Of a stretch of 64,000 nt of DNA, positions 36,892 through 45,700 are shown piece by piece. The notes beneath the pieces were generated by a model, which had not been told where the DNA came from, did not search any database, and saw only the letters and a list, made by a program, of their open reading frames with translations. The stretch covers positions 1-64,000 of the forward strand of contig JAFXPY010000053.1 in the NCBI GenBank assembly GCA_017527495.1. Reading direction: 5' to 3'. The position numbers and the translations under genes were made by a program. Origin of the DNA: Paludibacteraceae bacterium. Its GTDB lineage: Bacteria > Bacteroidota > Bacteroidia > Bacteroidales > Paludibacteraceae. How positions within the stretch are numbered: position 1 is the first letter of the stretch; each line of letters begins with the position of its first letter.

Positions 36892-38756
36892 CAGAATTGG
36901 AAATATATAAATGGTTGTAAATCAGCAGTAATAAATTGGTAGATAAAGAAAACGACTATGCACACAATCAATGCCATTATAGGCAGAGGAATACGAGTGA
37001 ATGCAATCCTGTATCTACGTTTGAAATTTGTTGGTAACCAATGAATTATAAGCCCTATGATAACCAATAAAAAGATGTTTCTATATTCCCAACATATTTC
37101 TGGTATAATGGCGATATTCCATTTCGTTCCAATTTGATTTATCATGTTTGTGGCTGTTTCCCATGCTTCTTGATTGGCTGTTGCGGGGTCAAGGTTGCTG
37201 CTCGAACGGAAAAATAAACGAGTGAAACTGATGAAAATAAAGGTCTGCGTTACAGCCCAAATGTCAGACAAACGATTGGTGAAGGTAGAATCTTTAATAG
37301 GTAAATTTGATTTACATAATTTGTCGAACCCTGTTCTAATCAGTGTTGTTGCTGTAATCACAATTACCCACCAAAATGCGAGATTAATTATAGGAGTAGG
37401 GTTGGTTAATTTTATGTATAATAGTATAATGCTGATTATCAAAAGCGATATAGAACGAAAATTCCAGTTCATGTCGCGCCATAGTTTGTTGATAATCATT
37501 CCTATACCATTCAGTCCGCCCCATATCATGAAATTCCAACTTGCACCATGCCAAAGACCTCCAAGCAGCATTGTGATGAATGAATTGAGGTTGGCGTAAA
37601 TCTTTTTGCGTCTTTCAGGTACATAATAACCAACAATAGTAACCACAAGCCCTATTGAGATAGTTATTCCGAATGCCCACCAACTTTTAGAAAGAATCAA
37701 AGCAATAGCTGAAATCGTTACAATCCAGAAGTATGTACCAAATGACGCATTTCTGTTTCCACCCAATGGAATGTAGAGGTAGGTTTTTAGCCATCGAGAA
37801 AGCGACATGTGCCAACGACGCCAAAACTCTTGTGGATTTTTGGCTTTATAAGGAGAATCAAAGTTTTGAGGCAGGTAAAATCCCATTGTCATTGCAACAC
37901 CGATTGCTATGTCTGTGTAACCTGAAAAATCAGCATACACTTGCATTGAATATGCAATCAGTGCCATCGTATTTTCAAAACCGGAATAGAGCAGAGGATT
38001 GTCAAAAACGCGGTCGATAAAATTTACTGCAATATAGTCGGAGAGAATAATCTTTTTAATCAGTCCGTTCAGTATCCAAAAAACAGCCAAACCAAATTGC
38101 CTGCGCGACAAATGAAAAGGCTTGTAAATCTGAGGAATAAACTCGCTTGCACGAACTATCGGACCTGCCACCAACTGAGGGAAAAATGAAACGTAAAAAC
38201 CAAAATCAAGTATGTTTTTTACCGGTTCTATACGTCGGTGATAAACATCTGCTGTATAGCTGATTACCTGAAAAATATAGAATGAAATACCAACAGGCAG
38301 TACTATGGCATCAACATTAAATCTATTGCTCTGCGTCAGCTCGTTGCCTATCATGGAGAATATGTCAACAACCTGAAATTGTGTGCTGAACAAATCGTTA
38401 ATCAAGTTGGTGAAAAAATAGGCGTATTTGAAATAGGCAAGCAGTCCGAGGTCAATCGTAACACTCAAAATGAGCCAAATCTTCCGCTTCCAATCTACAG
38501 AGTTGCGAGCAATCTGTTTTGCTATAATGAAATCACTCAGAGTAATGAAAAGCAGAATTAAAACAGCCAAACCGGAAGTCTTATAATAGAAAAAAAGACT
38601 TACAAAAAGAAGGTAGCTGTTTCGAAGCAGTTTTTTGCTCTGGAAAATACTGAATAGGGCATAAACAATAGCAAAAAAAGCCCAGAAATAAAACTGAGTG
38701 AAAAGCAGAGGTGAATTAGGATCAAATGCAAAAATATGTTTTAGAAAATCAAGCAA
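36891..38756 (-). CDS. MBOAT-family membrane O-acyltransferase (AlgI/DltB-like)
   Basis: 621 residues with a dozen or so membrane helices. The MBOAT core is clear: NPQEFWRRWHMSLSRWL and the catalytic His in LLGGLWHGASWNF. Members pass acetyl or other acyl groups across the inner membrane onto a polysaccharide or teichoic acid. The SGNH protein gene lies 15 bp upstream and is the expected periplasmic partner. The acceptor polymer is not encoded in the window. Confidence 0.92.
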   Translation of the reverse strand: MLDFLKHIFAFDPNSPLLFTQFYFWAFFAIVYALFSIFQSKKLLRNSYLLFVSLFFYYKTSGLAVLILLFITLSDFIIAKQIARNSVDWKRKIWLILSVTIDLGLLAYFKYAYFFTNLINDLFSTQFQVVDIFSMIGNELTQSNRFNVDAIVLPVGISFYIFQVISYTADVYHRRIEPVKNILDFGFYVSFFPQLVAGPIVRASEFIPQIYKPFHLSRRQFGLAVFWILNGLIKKIILSDYIAVNFIDRVFDNPLLYSGFENTMALIAYSMQVYADFSGYTDIAIGVAMTMGFYLPQNFDSPYKAKNPQEFWRRWHMSLSRWLKTYLYIPLGGNRNASFGTYFWIVTISAIALILSKSWWAFGITISIGLVVTIVGYYVPERRKKIYANLNSFITMLLGGLWHGASWNFMIWGGLNGIGMIINKLWRDMNWNFRSISLLIISIILLYIKLTNPTPIINLAFWWVIVITATTLIRTGFDKLCKSNLPIKDSTFTNRLSDIWAVTQTFIFISFTRLFFRSSSNLDPATANQEAWETATNMINQIGTKWNIAIIPEICWEYRNIFLLVIIGLIIHWLPTNFKRRYRIAFTRIPLPIMALIVCIVVFFIYQFITADLQPFIYFQF

Positions 38757-38771
38757 TTCTTATCTTTGTTT

Positions 38772-40205
38772 TTACTGGCATAAATTTAGTTCCTTTTCTG
38801 CCATTGTTTGGTAATAATCGTTTCTAACGGTATAATATAAATAGCCTTTCATTATTGCGTCTGTTAGTTTTTCACCTATCAGCTGAGCCCCTAACCTCGT
38901 GAAGTGAATACCATCTTTCCCTGCCAAAGCCGGTGTCATCTCTGTCCATTGTTTCATCGAACCTTTGCCCCCCATGGTCTCAAATATGCTCCAATACGCA
39001 GCATTCTCTTCATTTACAGCCTTTTGCATCGCGCGGTCAATCTTAGGCAAAAGCGGGTAACTCGACTTGACTCCGTCTTTGTTTTGTAGCATGTCAGATG
39101 GTCCGATAAATAGTATGGCCGCATCAGGAGCCTGTTTTTGCATAAACCTAATTTGAGTGCGTATCTTGTTGATATACGCAGTGATCGATTTCTCACCACT
39201 TAAATACGGAACACTATTGCCGGTGAATTGCATGATAATCAATTTTGTGTTGGTTTGTTCAAAATATGCACGCATTGTAGTAGGGTCTGTGTGAGAAAAC
39301 ACTGTTCCTGAACAACCTCGCATTGGAACATTATCAACAGATACGCCTATTGTATCGTCAAGCATCACTCCATATATGTAGCCATAGCCTGATGCGTTAA
39401 TCGTAATTTGAGATATTGAATCAGTGTAGATAAAAGATGATGTATTATATTGTTTTTGAGATTGATTGATTGTAGCAGTGTCGTTATGGTTGGTCTTGAT
39501 TGTTATTGTTTTGTTTAGCGGACGTGTCAGTATGGTTACTTTTGTGAAATGATTTTCTGGTCTGTTTTCGGTGCTTTTTGCGCTTATGCTTGTTGAGGTG
39601 GGAGTGGAGAGAATATCCATTCGCATCAGAGGCCCATAGATGTGGTCGGCAGAACGATAGGATTGTGGTCCATAAGCCATTTTGCGTGTTAGCAAATTAG
39701 AAGATATCTGACGAGTTGTGAGTGACGTAATGTTCTGAATGTATGGCAACAAACCTACACCTGAACCTCCAAATGTGGTCTGTAGTTTGTAGCGAAGTTC
39801 TTTGGTTATTCTGTCTTCTTCAATTTGTGAGTCGCCATAATGCACTATTCTTACCGGTGTGTGCCGTGCATCTTCTAAGGCAGCATACAAGGGATCAAAA
39901 AGCGTAAAATCATTGTTCGGAAAATAAATCTTGTTTGGCGCTTGCTCAAAAAAAGTAATGTAGGGAGCTATTTCTATTTGATGAATTGAATCTAATTCTT
40001 TCTGTATAGAGTCTAATTCTATTTGATTGACTGCAATATCGCCTGTCTCTGTCCGACCTGAATCAACAGTGAGTACGTCATTGATAGACGGAAAATTGAG
40101 AGTCGTTGTACCTACTGTGATACCCTCTTCAGGAAATACGGCACAAATACATGCCAAAACACCTATTACGGCAAAAATAAATATGCTAATTTTATACGAT
40201 TTCAT
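38772..40205 (-). CDS. Membrane-anchored SGNH/GDSL hydrolase-like protein (O-acylation partner)
   Basis: 477 residues. One N-terminal membrane segment (about 7-25) should anchor it facing the periplasm. The SGNH blocks are visible: VHYGDSQIEEDRI (block I serine, about 138), a GNS block at QFTGNSVPY, and the C-terminal DGIHFTRLGAQLIG with Asp and His of the triad. Proteins of this kind (AlgX/AlgJ, PatB types) complete O-acetylation started by an MBOAT protein, which is the next gene. Its start lies only 8 bases after a TAACTTTG element, so the mRNA may be nearly leaderless. Confidence 0.85.
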   Translation of the reverse strand: MKSYKISIFIFAVIGVLACICAVFPEEGITVGTTTLNFPSINDVLTVDSGRTETGDIAVNQIELDSIQKELDSIHQIEIAPYITFFEQAPNKIYFPNNDFTLFDPLYAALEDARHTPVRIVHYGDSQIEEDRITKELRYKLQTTFGGSGVGLLPYIQNITSLTTRQISSNLLTRKMAYGPQSYRSADHIYGPLMRMDILSTPTSTSISAKSTENRPENHFTKVTILTRPLNKTITIKTNHNDTATINQSQKQYNTSSFIYTDSISQITINASGYGYIYGVMLDDTIGVSVDNVPMRGCSGTVFSHTDPTTMRAYFEQTNTKLIIMQFTGNSVPYLSGEKSITAYINKIRTQIRFMQKQAPDAAILFIGPSDMLQNKDGVKSSYPLLPKIDRAMQKAVNEENAAYWSIFETMGGKGSMKQWTEMTPALAGKDGIHFTRLGAQLIGEKLTDAIMKGYLYYTVRNDYYQTMAEKELNLCQ

Positions 40206-40213
40206 ACAAGCTA

Positions 40214-40221
40214 CAAAGTTA
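40214..40221 (-). promoter_or_regulatory. -7 element 8 nt before the SGNH start codon
   Basis: TAACTTTG on the minus strand, perfect consensus, but no good TTTG at the -33 distance. Transcription from it would begin two or three bases from the ATG. Confidence 0.45.
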
Positions 40222-40277
40222 CTCTTTTTTTGTGATATTTTAAGTTTTTTTTCTCTCTTTTTTCGTTTTTTTGCAAA

Positions 40278-40315
40278 AAAAACAGATATTTCTCTATTGT
40301 GAAATATCTGTTTTT
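40278..40315 (-). terminator. Ferredoxin gene terminator
   Basis: A perfect 15-bp stem (40278-40292 with 40301-40315), loop TCTATTGT, followed on the minus strand by a T-tract, 28 bp after the ferredoxin stop. Confidence 0.88.
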
Positions 40316-40343
40316 AGAAATAAAATTATTTTCAAAAATAAAT

Positions 40344-40514
40344 TTATGGAAGATGGATTGCTTCTGAAGGGCAAACGCTTGCGCATGTACCACACTCTGT
40401 GCACTCATCAGCATTGATTTCATAGTGCTCTGCACCCTCTGAAATAGCTCCCATTGGGCATTCGCTTTCGCATGTGCCGCAACTGATACAATCATCTGAA
40501 ATTAAATAAGCCAT
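40344..40514 (-). CDS. 2[4Fe-4S] ferredoxin
   Basis: 56 residues with two cluster motifs, CISCGTCESECP and CTECGTCASVCP, each CxxCxxCxxxCP. It is a low-potential electron carrier, as used by pyruvate:ferredoxin oxidoreductase and hydrogenases of anaerobes, which fits an anaerobic host. I place the start at ATG 40514 (MAYLISDDC); a reading from GTG 40541 adds nine unconserved residues. It forms a single-gene unit with its own promoter and terminator. Confidence 0.95.
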   Translation of the reverse strand: MAYLISDDCISCGTCESECPMGAISEGAEHYEINADECTECGTCASVCPSEAIHLP

Positions 40515-40591
40515 AATGTTTTGATTTAATTGTTGAATCACAAAAAATATAAGTAAGTTGTATTATTCAGTACAATGCCTAAATAACACTG

Positions 40592-40622
40592 CAAAAGTAC
40601 TACATTTTATTAACAATTCAAA
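40592..40622 (-). promoter_or_regulatory. Ferredoxin promoter
   Basis: Minus-strand TTTG (40619-40622), 19-bp spacer, TACTTTTG (40592-40599). The leader would be about 70 nt. Confidence 0.72.
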
Positions 40623-40661
40623 ATCTTTTTGCATTTTTATTTGTTTTTGCAGTCAAAAAAC

Positions 40662-41618
40662 TTATTTTCGTGCTATTTTGTCGTTACTTAAGTCGCAAGT
40701 TATCTTTGCATTTTTAGGTAGATAGACTTTTTTTATCTGCTTTGATTGTAGTGTGACACTTTTCAGCTTTTTGTTTTTTGATAAGTCTGCTGTTTGAAAC
40801 ATGTTGTTTTTGGCGTTAAGCTCTTCCAAATTGACGAGTAATTCAACTCCTTTCAAATCTCTTACACCTAAACTTGGCATTTCAAGTTTTTTGATTGCTT
40901 CTGCTTCTATATTTGATAATTTCCCGTCTTTATTGGCGTCGTGATATGTCAGCAAAACAAGGTAAAAACTCGGATCCGGAAAGTTCTCTCTTGTGTAGAT
41001 TCGCATGTTTTTAGTGGAGTCATTTTTTTGTTCTATGGCAAGAGGGGGTACTGCATTTGTTACCGTCTTTTGTTGCTGATTTTGTGTCTGGTTCTGACTT
41101 GTCAGGTTTTTCTCTTGTTTTTTCTCTGTTGCTACTTTTTGTTCGGTAGTATTAGCTGTTGCTGCTTTAGTGAGGGTAGGGGCTTCTTTCTTAGTTTGTA
41201 TTAAAGTATCTTTTTTTGCTATCAAAGGTTGAATCGTTGTGTCGGCATGTTGAGCCGCTGAAAATTCTATTATGTTACCGCTTGATAGAGCAGTAATTTT
41301 TGTGGTTTGTTTGTTCTGTTTGATAGTGTAAGATGTGATGATATTCACTAATTGTTGACTACCCTTTAGATTGGCAATCTTGTAAAGCTCTTGTATTGAT
41401 TTTGCTTTCGCATTGTCAAGCTCAAACTGAAGATTACTTTGTTTTTTTGTGTTCAGCTGAGTCTCTGCGCTCGCTTCAATATGCTTTACTATTCTAAAAT
41501 TATTCTCGCTTAGCGTAAGTTGTACTTCTGCCGTTTTTGCGTTGTTCATCTGAATTTGCTGACTTGCACAACTTGCTAATGCAATAGCACTAATAAGTAA
41601 TAATATCTTTGTTTTCAT
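40662..41618 (-). CDS. Lipoprotein with EF-hand-like loop and C-terminal leucine-rich segment
   Basis: 318 residues. Lipobox ALASC (Cys17) marks a lipoprotein. The middle (about 135-205) is rich in Lys, Thr, Gln and Asn and looks disordered. The last third has a calcium-loop-like DANKDGKLSNIE (about 228-239) followed by two or three leucine-rich turns (LPSL-type: LKGVELLVNLEELNAKNNMF). Function unknown; the calcium loop joined to LRR turns suggests surface binding. It has its own promoter at 41731-41761 and a leader of about 105 nt. Confidence 0.75.
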   Translation of the reverse strand: MKTKILLLISAIALASCASQQIQMNNAKTAEVQLTLSENNFRIVKHIEASAETQLNTKKQSNLQFELDNAKAKSIQELYKIANLKGSQQLVNIITSYTIKQNKQTTKITALSSGNIIEFSAAQHADTTIQPLIAKKDTLIQTKKEAPTLTKAATANTTEQKVATEKKQEKNLTSQNQTQNQQQKTVTNAVPPLAIEQKNDSTKNMRIYTRENFPDPSFYLVLLTYHDANKDGKLSNIEAEAIKKLEMPSLGVRDLKGVELLVNLEELNAKNNMFQTADLSKNKKLKSVTLQSKQIKKVYLPKNAKITCDLSNDKIARK

Positions 41619-41730
41619 AATAAACTTTTTTTCTGCTTAATTAGCAATAATTATAAGCGTATTTTCATTTTTTTTATTGGACAATATAATACTTGATCCA
41701 TATTTCTGATAGTGTATAACGCTTCATTTG

Positions 41731-41761
41731 CAAAATTACAACATTTATTTAACTTGGCAAA
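41731..41761 (-). promoter_or_regulatory. Promoter of the EF-hand lipoprotein gene
   Basis: Minus-strand TTTG (41758-41761), 19-bp spacer, TAATTTTG (41731-41738). Confidence 0.72.
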
Positions 41762-41787
41762 CACTATTTGTGAAAGAGTACAAAAAA

Positions 41788-41814
41788 AATACTTCACCTG
41801 AAGTGAAGTATTTC
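41788..41814 (-). terminator. Terminator of rpmB-rpmG-DUF4295
   Basis: An 11-bp perfect stem (41788-41798 with 41804-41814), loop CTGAA, followed on the minus strand by a T8 tract, 18 bp after the DUF4295 stop. Confidence 0.88.
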
Positions 41815-41832
41815 TTTTCTATATATTAGAAA

Positions 41833-41988
41833 TTATTTTGCGAAAAATGCTTTTACATCATCGTTCAGAACAATTTCTTCTTCAAAAACGTAAGCTCCTG
41901 TTTTAGGGCTTTTCACCATTTTGATAACTTTTGAGTGGGTACGACCGGCGTTACCTGTTTGCAATGTTGCAACCGCTTTCGTTGCCAT
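41833..41988 (-). CDS. DUF4295 small ribosome-associated protein
   Basis: 51 residues (MATKAVATLQTGNAGRTHSK... ending DDVKAFFAK). The family is confined to Bacteroidota and nearly always follows rpmB and rpmG, as here (11 bp after rpmG). Its basic N-terminal half and location make it a probable ribosomal protein; I recall a phylum-specific large-subunit protein being described in Flavobacterium ribosome structures and think this may be it, but cannot confirm that here. Confidence 0.85.
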   Translation of the reverse strand: MATKAVATLQTGNAGRTHSKVIKMVKSPKTGAYVFEEEIVLNDDVKAFFAK

Positions 41989-41999
41989 AGTTCAAACAA

Positions 42000-42188
42000 T
42001 TATTTAATTTCTTTGTGAATAGTGTAGCGTTTCAAAATCGGATTGTACTTTTTCAATTCCAAACGCTCTGGTGTATTTTTGCGGTTTTTGGTAGTAATGT
42101 AGCGAGATGTACCCGGCATTCCGCTGGCCTTGTGTTCTGTGCACTCAAGTATCACTTGTACGCGTGCTTCTTTGGTTTTCTTTGCCAT
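42000..42188 (-). CDS. rpmG: Large ribosomal subunit protein bL33
   Basis: 62 residues. [20 protein letters not shown] and the C-terminal [19 protein letters not shown] match bL33. Only one cysteine remains of the four in zinc-binding forms, so it is the zinc-independent type. Second gene of rpmB-rpmG-DUF4295. Confidence 0.96.
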   Translation of the reverse strand: MAKKTKEARVQVILECTEHKASGMPGTSRYITTKNRKNTPERLELKKYNPILKRYTIHKEIK

Positions 42189-42191
42189 CTT

Positions 42192-42449
42192 TTAAGCCTC
42201 CAAAATTTTAATGGTCTCAAGATAACCTTTCTCAATCGCTTGGCGAATTGCTGCATCAAGACCAATTTTGTTGATAGTACGAAGACCAGCTGCTGAAATA
42301 TTCAGGCTAATCCAAACATCCTGTTCTACCCAGTAGAACCTCTTATGGAACAAATTCACATCAAACGTCCTCTTTGTACGACGTTTAGAGTGTGATACAT
42401 TGTTGCCATGTTGGGCTTTCTTGCCCGTGATTTGACAAATTTTTGACAT
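42192..42449 (-). CDS. rpmB: Large ribosomal subunit protein bL28
   Basis: 85 residues. The N-terminal [20 protein letters not shown] and the segment [18 protein letters not shown] are diagnostic of bL28. First gene of the operon, three bases upstream of rpmG. Confidence 0.96.
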   Translation of the reverse strand: MSKICQITGKKAQHGNNVSHSKRRTKRTFDVNLFHKRFYWVEQDVWISLNISAAGLRTINKIGLDAAIRQAIEKGYLETIKILEA

Positions 42450-42617
42450 TTTCTTATATTATTTATTATTATTTTTCCCGATATTTTGTAGAATAAACAG
42501 CCACTTTTCAAACCCTTTTACTCTTTTTATTCTACTTTACTATTGTCTATTTAGCTAATTTTCAAAGTTTTAATCACCGTTCAATTACATACACTTCACC
42601 CCATAAAAATCAGCGTG

Positions 42618-42649
42618 CAAAGTTACTACTTTTTTTTATAATATGCAAC
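42618..42649 (-). promoter_or_regulatory. rpmB promoter
   Basis: On the minus strand TAACTTTG (42618-42625) lies 20 bp from GTTG (42646-42649), which is one base off the -33 consensus. The leader would be about 160 nt, long enough to hold a regulatory structure, though none was identified. Confidence 0.6.
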
Positions 42650-42667
42650 TTTTTTTATCTTTTTTTC

Positions 42668-42711
42668 AAAAAAAATATCCTCAACAAGTTTTTTAATTAC
42701 TGTCAAGGATA
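42668..42711 (-). terminator. sprA terminator
   Basis: An 11-bp stem (42676-42686 with 42701-42711, two G-T pairs) is followed on the minus strand by T8 (42668-42675), about 33 bp after the sprA stop. It lies just upstream of the rpmB promoter and isolates the two units. Confidence 0.75.
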
Positions 42712-42743
42712 ATTCTTTCCCATTTCACTTTTCCCATTTCACC

Positions 42744-45700
42744 TTATCTTGTGAGCATGAGTTTTATGTTTATACCAACATTGTCGCTCTTTATCGGGTA
42801 ACTTGTCGAAATAAATGGTGTCGTTGATTGATGGTCGTAGAACAACTGCAGATTGATTTTCGAACTAAGTACATAATCAGCTGCTATCTTTATTGCAAAC
42901 ACTTTATTTCCATTTGAAGCCTGTGTTATGTTTTCCTCCACTTTGCGCAGTAATGTCTTTATGTCTTTGTAAGATAAATCTACTGTGAGTTTCAAGTCGT
43001 TGCTCACTTTTTTCTTTGCATTGTTTTTCAGCTTCAAAATCAAATTCAAGTCTTTTACTGTATATCCAAGCCCTATTACAAATTCATTTGTCGATCCTTC
43101 TGTGAGTTGAACAGATGTTATGTTGAGAGCTAAATTGCGTTGCTTACGATACTCAAATTTGGCTGTCATCGAATTTTTCATTGTCATGTTAAGTCCAATC
43201 AGCGGGCTGAATGATTCCGTGATAGATATGTTGGAAATATCGTATGCCGAGCTTGGAATAGGTACATCATTTGTTACATCTCTACGGAAACCGATCTGTT
43301 TGTTGTTGCTGTCTGGTCCTGCCCATGTTGAATATGATGTATATGAACCTATTGCATATTTACTTGTGTATGCGTGTGTTAAATTGACGGATTTGAAATG
43401 GTCTTTTATCCACGGCAATTTGCTCAGTCCGTCATAGCTAATCGACCAGTTTGGTAGTATTCTCAGCATGCCGAGGAATGGGTTGAGCGATACTTTGTTG
43501 ATGTCGCGTCCCATATATGCAGCATAGAATGCTGGAATCAGAACATCTGCTGAATTGGTAGGTACAACTCCGGATTTACTCCTATCGTATTTCTGTCCAC
43601 GCAAATTGCTCGGCACCCATGCCACATCAGGGTAGGTGGTATGGTCATATTGTGCCTGAACGCGTTGTTGCGATGTCTCGATGTATGACAAGAAACGTTC
43701 GTATGACTTGGTTGTATAATTGTTGTCTGCATTTCCAATACGGTCAAAAGCTGTTGCTATCGAAATTGCCGAGATATTATACGAACCTGTGAATGTTTCT
43801 TGCAAGTAATCGTAGGTATAGATTATCGAACTTGATGATGCATCGTAGCGTTTTCCATTTACTGAAATCTTGAATCCGGGAAATGGCTCGAGTGTAACCT
43901 TATAGTCGAAATCGGATGTCTTTGTGCGTGTTGCAGGTTGTACCACTGATGTGTCGCCTGAGAGCCAGCCTTGTCTTTTGGCTTTCTCAAGGAAATTGTT
44001 CGGAATGAAACCAAAGGCAAAGTCATAGCCCGGAGCATACATATTTTCAACCTTCCTCTGTCCCATAAATCCGGCTTCAGGGTAGAAACCGGGGATGGTC
44101 ATACCATTAGACGAACGATATGTTATCGAACCTTTTCGGAACATCATCAAGAAACGTATGGTCAAATCAGCTGCTTTCTGACCTGCTGTACGCTCTGACG
44201 GATCTTTGGTAGTAAAGGTCAGCAGTACGTTTTCTATACTATCTTTGCAGCTTATTTCTGCTTCATTGGCACTGAGAGATTTGAATTTTATATTTATTTT
44301 TTTGCCGGTAGAGTCTGTTGCTGTTACATTGATCAATTCACTGCCAAGATTGTGCATTATACTTTGTTTGTTGTTGGGCGATAGTGTCACGGTTTGGGTA
44401 AATGTCTTTTCTCTAAATCTTGATTTGCGTTGTGGGCGACCTGAGTAACGCGAGTTGATGTCTTGAAGGTATTTCGATTTGTTGTAGAGTGTTTCGAAAT
44501 TAACCTGTCCGTCAACTTGCCATGTGGCTAAAGAATTGATGACATTACCTAATTTTGTCTGGTTGTTGGTCGTTGTCGCTGTTCGATTCCAACCATAAGT
44601 GGCGTTGTATGAACCATTGGCTGTTATCCAATCAAGTCCAGGTATTTTGTTGATAGGTACATTCCATTGTGCTGTGAACACTTGTTGATAGGTGTAAGGA
44701 GCACCCATGTGGGCAAGTGAGCGCAAGACTGTATCTTTCCAAGCCTCATAGTAATCGTTGGTGAAATTATAGTCACGAATTATCTCTGGCGTATAATATG
44801 CTTCATCAACGGTGGAGTTCATAGCTGTTTGCAACGAGAATTTAAGGTTTTTTGTCAGGTCGTATTTGAAGTCGAATTTTCTGTTCCACATCCAGTCTTT
44901 TGAGAAGCTAAGCTCGTCGTTGAGTGCTCTCTGGCCTGAGAAATCGCGCAACTTGAGTTGTGTGAACGTACGACTCATATCTGTTGTGAATGCCCATGAT
45001 TGTGGTAGATAATAGAGGTTGAACTCTTTGATTATCTTTATATTATCTACTTGCTTTATGTCTTTGAACGGCTCCCATGGTTTGGGGTTGAAATTGTAGG
45101 CATAGTTGAACGAACCGCGTTGTATGCGTGTTTCATTCTTTTCTTGTTCCGGTGTTTGCTCGTTGGTGTTGGCTAATGCGTATGAAATAGAGAAGTTGGC
45201 AGGGTCGTAGAACATTGGGCGTTTTTTCGACTTAATATTCACCTTGGCATTATTCACCGTGAAGTTGGTCGATGTATTCATCACTCTCGACAATTGATTC
45301 AAAGAGTCTTTCTCTTCTTTTGTCTCAAGTTGTTCAAGTGCATCTTTTAGTTCGACGTCGGTATCAAGAGGGTTGTATTTCGGTTTTGATGTTTGGTTGG
45401 TATATGCAACGTAGAGTGGGAGTTGTATCTTTGCTTTTTCTGGGAATAATCGTCCTGCCTCAAATGCTGCTGAAACTGAAAGTTGATAGTTATTTTCCAT
45501 GTTTCGTGTGAGCACATTTGATTCTATAGAGCCGTAACCATCTGTCTCTAAGCGTCCTGCCACGTTAACTTGTCCGATGTCTGACAAGGCGAGCGACATA
45601 TTGGCCATAGCTGCAACACCGCCATCTTCATTGAATTGCGAGAGGCGTAATTCATTCACCCATACTTCTCCCGAACGACGTGCAACACCTGTTCCACTTG

